Below, piece by piece: positions 1-5,757 of a stretch of DNA of 8,042 nucleotides; within the stretch, counting starts at the first letter, position 1; each line of letters starts with the position of its first letter. The stretch covers positions 1 through 8,042 of the forward strand of contig NZ_DATERI010000214.1 in the NCBI RefSeq assembly GCF_035271705.1, given 5' to 3'. Position numbers and translations under genes: made by a program. This DNA is from Buttiauxella sp035271705. Its GTDB lineage: Bacteria; Pseudomonadota; Gammaproteobacteria; Enterobacterales; Enterobacteriaceae. The notes under the pieces are model-generated. The model was given only the letters and a program-made list of their open reading frames with translations. It had not been told where the DNA came from and ran no database searches.

Positions 1-283
1 GAATAAAAGCGTGCGCCTGTTTCTGCGGCCAGTGCGGCATATCGACAGCGCGAATATCACGCGCAAAAACTTTATGCCCCATGACTTTCGCCCGGCCATC
101 AATACGGAAACGGATACGCTTGTTTCTCGCATCCCAGTTCGGAGACTGGAGAATTTTTTGCTCAAATAGCGCGGCATAGGCTCGGCTATAGAGAGGGGCG
201 AGATAGACCGCGACTCCGGCAACCACCGCGCGCTTAATAAACCTGCGCCGTGATGAATTAAAATTGCTCTTAAAGCATCCCAT
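1..283 (-). CDS. Tat-exported xanthine dehydrogenase/aldehyde oxidase-type molybdopterin-binding subunit, N-terminal part
   Basis: This partial gene runs off the left edge; 94 codons are visible. It starts at ATG 283-281. Residues 11-17 read SRRRFIK, a near-perfect twin-arginine (Tat) motif, followed by a hydrophobic stretch and an AYA|A signal peptidase site near residue 37, so the product should be folded with cofactor in the cytoplasm and then exported. After the signal, the segment RIDGRAKVMGHKVFARDI (60-77) matches the entry to the hammerhead domain (consensus like AKVTG..xFAxDI) of molybdenum hydroxylase large subunits (xanthine dehydrogenase, isoquinoline oxidoreductase, periplasmic aldehyde oxidase families). 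The divergent neighbour is a MocA-like cofactor-finishing enzyme, which supports this. No good Shine-Dalgarno sequence precedes the ATG. The substrate cannot be inferred. The catalytic part, and any iron-sulfur partner subunit, lie outside the window. Confidence 0.8.
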   Translation of the reverse strand, partial: MGCFKSNFNSSRRRFIKRAVVAGVAVYLAPLYSRAYAALFEQKILQSPNWDARNKRIRFRIDGRAKVMGHKVFARDIRAVDMPHWPQKQAHAFI

Positions 284-433
284 GTAATTTATTATTGTCT
301 TACTTTCAAACAATTAAGCGTGTTTTTAATACATTCCCGTAATGAATATAAGTGTATATATTTATACTTAAACCATGTGAGAATTAACATCTCATTTTCA
401 TAAAAAAACATTGTTGCGCATGTCGTTGATTTT
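284..433. promoter_or_regulatory. AT-rich divergent promoter region with two inverted repeats
   Basis: This 150-base gap between the divergent molybdenum hydroxylase and mocA-like genes is much more AT-rich than its surroundings and must hold promoters for both. Two imperfect dyads are visible. Bases 349-370 read TAAGTGTATAT followed by ATTTATACTTA, a near-palindrome with TAAGT/ACTTA ends. Bases 378-394 contain TGAGA-N7-TCTCA. On the minus strand TTCTCA, a 17-base spacer and TATATA resembles a sigma-70 promoter; on the plus strand TATACT (363-368) could be a -10 box without a convincing -35. The regulator is unknown, and individual promoter assignments are weak. Confidence 0.4.
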
Positions 434-1033
434 ATGACGCAACAAAAAAGTACTGAGGAATCAGTCTTGAATATCAAACCTGGCATTATTATCACGGCGG
501 CAGGGCGAGCAGAACGCTTTACTCAAGCGGGTGGACAAGGCAATAAACTCAATGCGTTGCTCAACGACGGCAGCGTGTTTGCACAAACACTGCGCCACGC
601 GCAGGCTTCAGGCCTTGCGGTGCATGTGGTGACTCGTCCGGAAAATATTGAAATTCAAACGTTGTGCAGCACGCAACAGGTGCCCGTAACACTTATCGAA
701 AGCAGTGGATTAGGTGAGTCGATTGCCGCGGGTGTTGGCGCGACGCCACACTGGCACGGTTGGTTGATTCATCTGGCGGATATGCCGTTTGTCCCCCCTC
801 TGGTATTTGTCGAGGTGGCGCAGGCTCTGGAATTCCACTCGTTGGTGCGCCCTTGCGCAAACACGCAGCCGGGTCATCCGGTGGGGTTCTCCCACGCCTG
901 GTATGACAAACTTTGCCAGTTAACCGGTGATAACGGTGCGCGTGAATTGCTGCGCGATGAAGCCATTCATTTCATTGATGTTAGCGATGTCGATTCACAG
1001 CGTGATATCGACCTTCCTTCACAGCTGACATAA
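434..1033 (+). CDS. MocA-like molybdenum cofactor cytidylyltransferase (MobA-like NTP transferase fold)
   Basis: The 199-residue product (188 if the TTG at 467 is used) belongs to the MobA-like nucleotidyltransferase fold. MocA enzymes transfer CMP from CTP to molybdopterin to make the dinucleotide cofactor of xanthine dehydrogenase-type enzymes, in the cytoplasm. Visible motifs, numbered from ATG 434, are the nucleotide-binding loop ITAAGRAERF (20-29), a lysine at 38 in NKLNALL, the metal-binding LADMP (114-118), GHPVGF (147-152), GDNGAR (165-170) and a C-terminal DID (191-193). The loop between RF and the lysine is longer than in E. coli MocA, as in copies I recall next to molybdenum hydroxylases. 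It is divergent from such a gene here, which suggests a dedicated cofactor role. ATG 434 lacks a ribosome binding site, while TTG 467 has a good one and would leave 9 residues before TAAG, close to E. coli MocA. I give the outer start but think TTG 467 slightly more likely. Confidence 0.8.
   Translation: MTQQKSTEESVLNIKPGIIITAAGRAERFTQAGGQGNKLNALLNDGSVFAQTLRHAQASGLAVHVVTRPENIEIQTLCSTQQVPVTLIESSGLGESIAAGVGATPHWHGWLIHLADMPFVPPLVFVEVAQALEFHSLVRPCANTQPGHPVGFSHAWYDKLCQLTGDNGARELLRDEAIHFIDVSDVDSQRDIDLPSQLT
455..469 (+). promoter_or_regulatory. Ribosome binding site and alternative TTG start of the mocA-like gene
   Basis: GAGGAA at 455-460 is followed after 6 bases by an in-frame TTG (467-469). No comparable purine-rich site precedes the ATG at 434. 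The first 11 residues from that ATG are polar and lie ahead of the conserved fold, so translation from TTG 467 is plausible. Confidence 0.5.
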
Positions 1034-1062
1034 AAGAGTGATAAAAATCATGCCGCTTATTT

Positions 1063-1099
1063 ATGTCGGATGTCGGATGTCGCTACGCTAATCCGACAT
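1063..1099. repeat. REP-like hairpin between convergent genes
   Basis: ATGTCGGAT occurs twice, overlapping, at 1063-1071 and 1070-1078; its reverse complement ATCCGACAT lies at 1091-1099. The nine-pair stem (1070-1078 with 1091-1099) continues after an asymmetric bulge into a two-pair CG/CG tip with loop CTA. This architecture resembles enterobacterial repetitive extragenic palindromes. It lies between the 3' ends of the mocA-like gene (+) and yehS (-), where REPs often sit, and could protect both transcripts' 3' ends or help termination. No T-run follows immediately on either strand, so it is not a classic intrinsic terminator. Confidence 0.65.
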
Positions 1100-1123
1100 T
1101 CATTGGACGTTTAAAACAGTCTC

Positions 1124-1594
1124 TTACTTCTTCGCGACGTGCACGCGTGCCGTTAAACCGCGCAGGAAGTAGCGCAGGAACTGGTCGCCACATTCGCGGA
1201 AGTTTTTGTTTTCTGGCGCGCGCATCATCGCCGTGATTTCTGGCATTGAGATGCGGAATTCCTGGGTAGTCAGAATTTCAAGTACGTCATCAGTTTTCAA
1301 ATCAAACGCAATACGCAGCTTTTTCAGGATGATGTTATTGGTCATCTTGCGTTCAATTTTCGGTGCCGGCTTGCTTTCATCTTTACCGCGTTTGAAGTAA
1401 ATCAAACCGTTAAGGAAGTTTGCCATCAGGATGTCTGGGCAGAGTTTGAAGTGCTCTTCGTCTTCTTTTTTGGTCCAGGTTACGATCTGCTCAGCAGTCA
1501 CGGCAACGTCGGTCAGGGCGAAAATTTTCACCATATCGTCGTTGCCCAAATTCAGCATGTAACGCACGCTGCGTAATACGTCGTTATTCATCAT
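1124..1594 (-). CDS. yehS: YehS, DUF1456 family protein
   Basis: The 156-residue product has the length and sequence pattern of E. coli YehS, a conserved protein of unknown function. It is built from two tandem DUF1456 repeats. Repeat 1 (about 4-70) begins NDVLRSVRYML and ends FLNGLIYFKRG; repeat 2 (about 86-147) begins NNIILKKLRIAF and ends FLRYFLRGL. The segments around NDDMVKIF and TDDVLEIL align between the copies. No signal peptide or membrane segment is visible, so it is probably cytoplasmic. Two adjacent ATG codons (1594 and 1591) can start translation; the outer one is given. A purine-rich GAGAGAA lies upstream with somewhat long spacing. It is downstream of btsR on the same strand, separated by an ERIC element, so read-through from btsSR and an own promoter are both possible; TATACT at about 1632-1637 on the minus strand is a -10 candidate without a clear -35. 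Confidence 0.93.
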   Translation of the reverse strand: MMNNDVLRSVRYMLNLGNDDMVKIFALTDVAVTAEQIVTWTKKEDEEHFKLCPDILMANFLNGLIYFKRGKDESKPAPKIERKMTNNIILKKLRIAFDLKTDDVLEILTTQEFRISMPEITAMMRAPENKNFRECGDQFLRYFLRGLTARVHVAKK

Positions 1595-1653
1595 AGTGAT
1601 GGTTCTCTCGTTCTAAATCTTGAAAGCGGGCAGTATATAGAGAGATGACAATA

Positions 1654-1780
1654 TATACCCTAAATAATTCGAGTGGCAGCAAGGCGGCAAGTGCGCAAAT
1701 CCCCAGGAGCTTACTTGAGTAAGTGACTGGGGTTTGTGAGCGTAGCCAACGCCGCTGAAGCTTGAAGTATGACGGGTATT
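1654..1780. repeat. ERIC element (copy 1), between btsR and yehS
   Basis: This 127-base element has the ERIC/IRU hallmarks: TATACCC at the left end, CGGGTATT at the right end, and the conserved core GAGCTTACTTGAGTAAGTGA, in the region targeted by the classic ERIC-PCR primers. The core folds as CCCCAG (1701-1706) paired with CTGGGG (1727-1732) around the palindrome CTTACT-TG-AGTAAG. Its length equals the full-size ERIC. Its last base is also the third base of the btsR TAA stop (1782-1780 on the minus strand). It lies in the transcribed gap upstream of yehS and has the same orientation as copy 2. Confidence 0.92.
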
Positions 1781-2508
1781 TACATTGCTTTAAGCCCTAA
1801 TGCCTCCTTCAGGCTCTTTAAATATCGACGACTGACCGGAACGGATTGCCCATCGCGCAACATTAATTCTGCCTGGCCGCCGTCTTCAAAGCGGATCTCT
1901 TTGAGATGCGCCATATTGACCAGATATTGCCGATGGCAGCGCACCAGCGGAGTACGGCTTTCCAGCGTGCGCAACGTCAACTCAGTGAACCCTTCCGCGC
2001 CTTGCGCGTTGGTGACATACACGCCACTCATCCGGCTACTGGCAAACATCACCTCATCCATTTGTAGCAGATAGATTCGGCTCTGCCCGGTGCACGGGAT
2101 AAATTTGAGATTTTCCTGGTTTGGCGTCAGCAGCGTCATATCCTGACTGCCGCGTTCATGGCGCAAACGGTGTAAGGTTTTCTCCAGCCGTTTGCTCTCT
2201 ATCGGTTTGAGCAAATAGTCAAAAGCGTGTTCTTCGAAGGCTTTTACTGCGTACTCATCAAACGCGGTGAGAAACACAATGTAGGGCCGCTGCTCAGGAT
2301 CAAGCATGCTCGCCATCTCCAGCCCGCTGATGCGCGGCATCTGAATATCCGCAAACACCACGTCAGGATGCAAACGATGCACCGCCCCCATCGCTTCGAC
2401 CGCATTACCACACTCCCCCACAATCTCAAGGTCAGGCTCGTTTTGCAGCATGATGCGCAGGTTTTCACGCGCCAGCGGCTCGTCGTCGACAATCAGCACT
2501 TTTAACAT
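1780..2508 (-). CDS. btsR: BtsR, LytTR-family response regulator of the pyruvate-sensing BtsSR system
   Basis: The 242-residue product is the E. coli BtsR (YehT) counterpart. An N-terminal receiver domain (about 1-115) shows the acidic pocket D8/D9 in VDDEP, the phosphoacceptor D54 in FADIQMP, T81 and K101 in LLKPI. The C-terminal LytTR DNA-binding domain (about 137-239) includes FTELTLRTLESR, RCHRQYLVN and VPVSRRYLKSLKEAL. In E. coli, phosphorylated BtsR activates the pyruvate transporter gene btsT (yjiY), which is not in this window. The start ATG (2508-2506) overlaps the btsS end by 7 bases and has a strong GGAGG, so the pair is translationally linked. The protein ends LGLKAM, whereas the E. 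coli protein, as I recall it, ends at the equivalent of L239; the extra residues and stop sit at the ERIC boundary. Confidence 0.96.
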   Translation of the reverse strand: MLKVLIVDDEPLARENLRIMLQNEPDLEIVGECGNAVEAMGAVHRLHPDVVFADIQMPRISGLEMASMLDPEQRPYIVFLTAFDEYAVKAFEEHAFDYLLKPIESKRLEKTLHRLRHERGSQDMTLLTPNQENLKFIPCTGQSRIYLLQMDEVMFASSRMSGVYVTNAQGAEGFTELTLRTLESRTPLVRCHRQYLVNMAHLKEIRFEDGGQAELMLRDGQSVPVSRRYLKSLKEALGLKAM

Positions 2509-4190
2509 GGGGTTTCCTCCAGAGGTAAACGTAGGGTAATGCGGGTAAATCGGTCTGTCTCAAAATCCACTTTAATGCCACAGTCATCGCCGTATCGGGC
2601 GCGCAGGCGTTTATCCACCAGGTTCATACCCAACCCACTGGCGCGGGTGTTTTGTTGGTATAAACCGGCATTGTCTTCGATAGAAAGGTGCAAATACTCG
2701 CCCGTCTGACAAGCGTTAATCGTGATTTCGCCGACCCCGAGCAGTTGCGAAGTCCCGTGTTTAATCGCGTTTTCGACAATCGGCTGCAACGTGAAGGCCG
2801 GTAACCGTATCTGCGCCAGTTGCGGTGGCACATTAAGTTGCACTTTTAAGCGAGACTGAAAACGCGCCTGTTCGATTTGCAGATAGGCATTCACATGCTC
2901 GATTTCATCGGCGAGCGTCACTATCTCGCTCGGGCGCTTTAAGTTTTTACGGAAGAAAGTCGAGAGATATTGCACCAACTGACACGCCTGTTCGTTATCC
3001 CGACGGATAACGGCCACCAGTGTATTGAGCGCGTTAAACAAGAAATGCGGATTGACCTGAGCGTGCAGCAGTTTGATTTCTGACTGTGTGAGCATTTGCT
3101 TTTGTCGTTCATATTGCCCCGCTAAAATCTGCGCGGATAACAATTGTGCGATGCCTTCACCGAGGGTGCGATTTATCGAGCTGAACAAGCGGTTTTTCGC
3201 TTCATACAGTTTGATGGTGCCAATCACGCGGCTGTTTTCGCCATACAGTGGGATAACCAATGTCGAGCCAAGTTTGCAATGAGGATGCAACGAGCAGCGG
3301 TATGGCACTTCATTGCCATCGGCATACACCACCTCGCCGCGCTCAATGGCCTGCCAGGTATAATCAGATGCAATGGGACGCCCCGGTAAATGGTGATCCG
3401 CGCCAATGCCGGTAAATGCCAGCAGCTTTTCATGATCAGTGATGGCGACCGCGCCAATATCCAGCTCATGATGCAGCACCTGCGCCACTTTCATGCTGTT
3501 TTCCTGGTTAAAACCCTGGCGCAAAATCCCTTCGGTGGAGGCGGCCACTTTCAGTGCCGTGGCCGAAAATGCCGAAGTGTACTTTTCAAGCATCGCGCGT
3601 TTGTCGAGCAAAATACGCATGAACAGCGCGGCACCTACGGTGTTGGTGACGACCATCGGTGCGGCAATACTTTTCACCAAATGGAGGGCGTCCGCAAATG
3701 GGCGGGCAATCAGCAGAATAATGCCCATCTGGAAAATTTCAGCCACCAGCGTAATGCCGCCCGCCGTCAACGGATTAAACAATAAGTCGCTGCGCCCGCG
3801 GCGAATGAGTAAGCGATGTAACAACCCGCCGAGCAGACCTTCAACAATCGTTGAAAACATGCAGCTCAGCGCAGTTATGCCGCCCATTGAATAACGATGC
3901 AACCCACCGGTTAACCCTACCAGCCCGCCAACCAGTGGCCCACCGAGCAATCCTCCCATGACAGCCCCGATGGCGCGGGTGTTGGCGATGGAGTCATCAA
4001 TGTGCAGGCCAAAATAGGTGCCCATAATGCAAAAAATGGAGAAGGTGACGTAGCACAGAAGCTTGTGGGGTAAACGTACAGTGACCTGCATCAGCGGGAT
4101 AAACAGCCGCGTCTTACTCATCAGCCAGGCAATCACCAGATAGACGCACATCTGCTGGAGCAGCAGTAACACCAGGTTAAACTCGTACAT
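2502..4190 (-). CDS. btsS: BtsS, LytS-type pyruvate-sensing histidine kinase
   Basis: The 562-residue product (from ATG 4190) is a membrane sensor kinase. Residues about 1-200 form the 5TM-LYT receptor region with several hydrophobic segments; about 220-350 form a GAF-like domain containing YRCSLHPHC; about 360-562 form the kinase. The phosphoacceptor is H382 in NPHFLFN, and the ATP-binding region shows LQPIVENAIKHG and GLGMNLVDKRL. Residues reported as needed for pyruvate sensing in E. coli BtsS (R72, R99, C110, S113) are all present at the same numbers, supporting high-affinity pyruvate binding. A GTG at 4193 could add one residue; I chose ATG because the N-terminus then matches MYDFNL of E. 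coli. GGCGG lies 5 bases before it. An ERIC element begins 20 bases upstream of the start, so the promoter must be inside or beyond it. It is co-transcribed with btsR. Confidence 0.96.
   Translation of the reverse strand: MYEFNLVLLLLQQMCVYLVIAWLMSKTRLFIPLMQVTVRLPHKLLCYVTFSIFCIMGTYFGLHIDDSIANTRAIGAVMGGLLGGPLVGGLVGLTGGLHRYSMGGITALSCMFSTIVEGLLGGLLHRLLIRRGRSDLLFNPLTAGGITLVAEIFQMGIILLIARPFADALHLVKSIAAPMVVTNTVGAALFMRILLDKRAMLEKYTSAFSATALKVAASTEGILRQGFNQENSMKVAQVLHHELDIGAVAITDHEKLLAFTGIGADHHLPGRPIASDYTWQAIERGEVVYADGNEVPYRCSLHPHCKLGSTLVIPLYGENSRVIGTIKLYEAKNRLFSSINRTLGEGIAQLLSAQILAGQYERQKQMLTQSEIKLLHAQVNPHFLFNALNTLVAVIRRDNEQACQLVQYLSTFFRKNLKRPSEIVTLADEIEHVNAYLQIEQARFQSRLKVQLNVPPQLAQIRLPAFTLQPIVENAIKHGTSQLLGVGEITINACQTGEYLHLSIEDNAGLYQQNTRASGLGMNLVDKRLRARYGDDCGIKVDFETDRFTRITLRLPLEETPC
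2516..2520 (-). promoter_or_regulatory. Strong ribosome binding site of btsR inside btsS
   Basis: On the minus strand GGAGG is followed by 7 bases (AAACCCC) and the btsR ATG. It lies in the last codons of btsS, whose stop TAA (2504-2502) is inside the ATGTTAA overlap. This fixes the btsR start and implies coupled translation of kinase and regulator. Confidence 0.75.
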
Positions 4191-4209
4191 CACACCCGCC
4201 GTTGAAAGT

Positions 4210-4335
4210 TATCCCCTCAATATTTCGGGTTGCATCACGGCGGCAAGTGGACGAATCCCGATGAGCTTACTTGAGTAAGTGATTCGGGTGAGTACACACA
4301 GCCAACAAAGAGGCAGCTTGAAATATGACGGGTAA
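4210..4335. repeat. ERIC element (copy 2), immediately upstream of btsS
   Basis: This diverged element of about 126 bases has TATCCCC at the left end and GACGGGTAA at the right, with the shared core GAGCTTACTTGAGTAAGTGA (4263-4282), CGGCGGCAAGTG and GCAGCTTGAAATATGACGGG. The hairpin pairs CCCGA (4257-4261) with TCGGG (4284-4288) around the CTTACT-TG-AGTAAG palindrome. It is in the same orientation as copy 1 and starts 20 bases upstream of the btsS start, so it probably forms part of the btsS mRNA leader. Confidence 0.88.
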
Positions 4336-4450
4336 TGGGCGCGTAACATACAACGATGCGTCATAACTTTCTTTGAGGGGATTCAATAATTTTTGATTTC
4401 GTACCGGTAATCACACGGTTTGTTGAGATGGAGGGTATGAATGGAGTACA
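4336..4450. promoter_or_regulatory. mrp-btsS intergenic stretch, possible btsSR promoter region
   Basis: About 115 bases remain between the ERIC copy 2 and the hairpin after mrp. On the minus strand, toward btsS, TTGAAT and TATGAC are spaced 15 bases apart, a suboptimal sigma-70 candidate. A TACCGGTA palindrome occurs near 4402. I see no convincing small gene here. The promoter call is an inference from the need for a btsSR promoter. Confidence 0.25.
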
Positions 4451-4475
4451 ACCCTCGCCCTGAGTGGACGAGGGT
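4451..4475 (-). terminator. Hairpin downstream of mrp
   Basis: ACCCTCG (4451-4457) and CGAGGGT (4469-4475) form a 7-pair GC-rich stem with an 11-base loop, beginning 7 bases beyond the mrp stop codon. No clear T-run follows on the minus strand, so it may act as a weak terminator or a 3'-end stabiliser rather than an efficient intrinsic terminator. Confidence 0.4.
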
Positions 4476-4481
4476 CGGAGA

Positions 4482-5594
4482 TTACACCGCGCGGAACGCA
4501 ATATCCGCCGGGATCACTTCACCTTGCCAGTAAAGCGTTGAGGCAACACTTCCCGCCAGTTGGCGGTATGCCGCAGTAAACTCGCTTTCCGGACGGCTGA
4601 TAACCGTCGGTTTACCGGCATCAAGATCTTCACGCAGCGTAATGTGCAACGGCATCTGGCCCAGCAGTTTGGTATGGTACTGGTCCGCCAGTTTCTGCGC
4701 ACCGCCAGTGCCAAAAATCGCCTCATGATGACCGCAATTGCTGCAAACGTGCATGCTCATGTTCTCAACGATGCCCAGTACCGGCACATCCACTTTCTCA
4801 AACATCACAATGCCTTTGCGCGCATCAATGAGCGCAATATCCTGCGGCGTGGTGACAACCACCGCACCGGTTACCGGAATGTTTTGCGCAAGCGTTAATT
4901 GAATATCGCCCGTACCCGGTGGCATATCCAACACCAGGTAATCTAAATCCGGCCACATGGTTTCTTGCAGCATTTGCATCAGCGCTTTGCTGGCCATCGG
5001 GCCGCGCCACACCATGGCGTTTTCGTCAGTGACCAGGTAACCGATGGAATTGGTCGCCAGACCGTGCGCCACAATAGGCGTCATGTGCGTGCCGTCGGGT
5101 GAGGTTGGGCGTTCGTGTTCGGCACCCAACATGGTAGGGATTGAAGGACCATAAATATCCGCATCCAGAATCCCGACTTTCGCCCCTTCAGCAATCAGCG
5201 CCAGCGCGAGGTTTACTGCCGTACTCGACTTCCCTACCCCACCTTTACCAGAGCTAATGGCGATAATATTCTTCACGCCGTTAATGCCCGGATGGTTTTT
5301 CACCCGCTTTAAGGTAGCGATGTTGTGGCTGAGCTTCCAGTCCACCGCTTTTGCCCCGGTGATACGCAATAAATCTGAGCTGCATTGCTCTTGCAAGGCC
5401 TCAAAACCACTACGCCAGGCGAACGGCATCAGCAACTCGACGTGTAGCGTGTCATCGAGCATGGCGACATGATGCAGAGCTTTTAAGGCAGTCAGATTGT
5501 GTTTGAGGGTGGGGTGCTGAAAATTGGCCAGTGTCCCAGCAACCATAGCGCGTAGCTGCTCGGGGGATTTGCTTGCCTGGGATTGAGAGTTCAT
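4482..5594 (-). CDS. mrp: Mrp (ApbC-type) iron-sulfur cluster carrier P-loop ATPase
   Basis: The 370-residue product matches E. coli Mrp throughout. Mrp/ApbC/Nbp35-type ATPases bind an iron-sulfur cluster at a dimer interface and pass it to client apoproteins in the cytoplasm. An N-terminal MIP18/DUF59-like domain (about 12-95) precedes the ParA/MinD-type ATPase domain. The deviant Walker A is GKGGVGKSST (116-125, with both K117 and K122), LDADIYGPS (143-151) is the switch I/Walker A' region, VLDMPPGTGD (221-230) contains the Walker B aspartate, and the cluster-binding CSNC gives C284 and C287. Start ATG 5594-5592 is backed by AAGGAG at 5-base spacing and agrees with the E. coli N-terminus. 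It is divergent from metG, as in E. coli. No frameshift or missing key residue is seen. Confidence 0.97.
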   Translation of the reverse strand: MNSQSQASKSPEQLRAMVAGTLANFQHPTLKHNLTALKALHHVAMLDDTLHVELLMPFAWRSGFEALQEQCSSDLLRITGAKAVDWKLSHNIATLKRVKNHPGINGVKNIIAISSGKGGVGKSSTAVNLALALIAEGAKVGILDADIYGPSIPTMLGAEHERPTSPDGTHMTPIVAHGLATNSIGYLVTDENAMVWRGPMASKALMQMLQETMWPDLDYLVLDMPPGTGDIQLTLAQNIPVTGAVVVTTPQDIALIDARKGIVMFEKVDVPVLGIVENMSMHVCSNCGHHEAIFGTGGAQKLADQYHTKLLGQMPLHITLREDLDAGKPTVISRPESEFTAAYRQLAGSVASTLYWQGEVIPADIAFRAV

Positions 5595-5599
5595 CCCGA

Positions 5600-5605
5600 C
5601 TCCTT
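5600..5605 (-). promoter_or_regulatory. Ribosome binding site of mrp
   Basis: Read on the minus strand this is AAGGAG, placed 5 bases before the mrp ATG. It is close to the ideal anti-16S sequence and decides the start. Confidence 0.8.
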
Positions 5606-5636
5606 ATGTTTTTTTATCGGACATTGCAGTGTGTTA

Positions 5637-5665
5637 AGCATACCAGAACCCATCGGAGGCGATAA
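5637..5665 (-). promoter_or_regulatory. Candidate mrp promoter (extended -10)
   Basis: On the minus strand TGGTATGCT (5645-5637) reads as an extended -10 (TG-N-TATGCT). TTATCG (5665-5660) lies 17 bases upstream in the -35 position, a weak match. The implied mrp leader is roughly 35 bases. The metG promoter should lie in the same short region, but I could not assign it with confidence. Confidence 0.4.
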
Positions 5666-5686
5666 AAATTTCCTTGTGCGCCTTGT

Positions 5687-5698
5687 GTGGTTTACCAC
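5687..5698 (+). other. Small hairpin in the metG leader
   Basis: GTGG-TTTA-CCAC forms a compact stem-loop 60 to 70 bases upstream of the metG start. Just before it, CCTTGTGCG and CCTTGTGTG form an imperfect tandem repeat (5672-5689). No terminator-like T-run or known riboswitch motif follows. Function is unknown and chance is possible. Confidence 0.3.
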
Positions 5699-5757
5699 GA
5701 GGCGGCCTTTCGGTTAACATCAAAGCCCTTTTATCTTTAGAAGATGCAATTTCTACT

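Noticed and set aside
375..394. Possible CRP site (TGTGA half at 376-380)
   Set aside because: The second half-site at the required 6-base spacing does not match TCACA.
292..495. 67-codon minus-strand open frame over the left intergenic region
   Set aside because: It overlaps the mocA-like gene start and AT-rich promoter DNA, and the product is cysteine/phenylalanine-rich without a domain.
3390..3894. Plus-strand open frames of about 130 codons opposite btsS
   Set aside because: They are antisense to conserved BtsS membrane and GAF coding sequence, and the products show no recognisable domain.
1654..4335. The repeat pair as ends of a composite transposon
   Set aside because: The repeats match ERIC elements, carry no transposase, and surround core regulatory genes rather than cargo.
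5606..5665. 19-codon upstream ORF before metG
   Set aside because: There is no ribosome binding site, it overlaps the likely mrp promoter, and there is no stalling-type or methionine-rich content.
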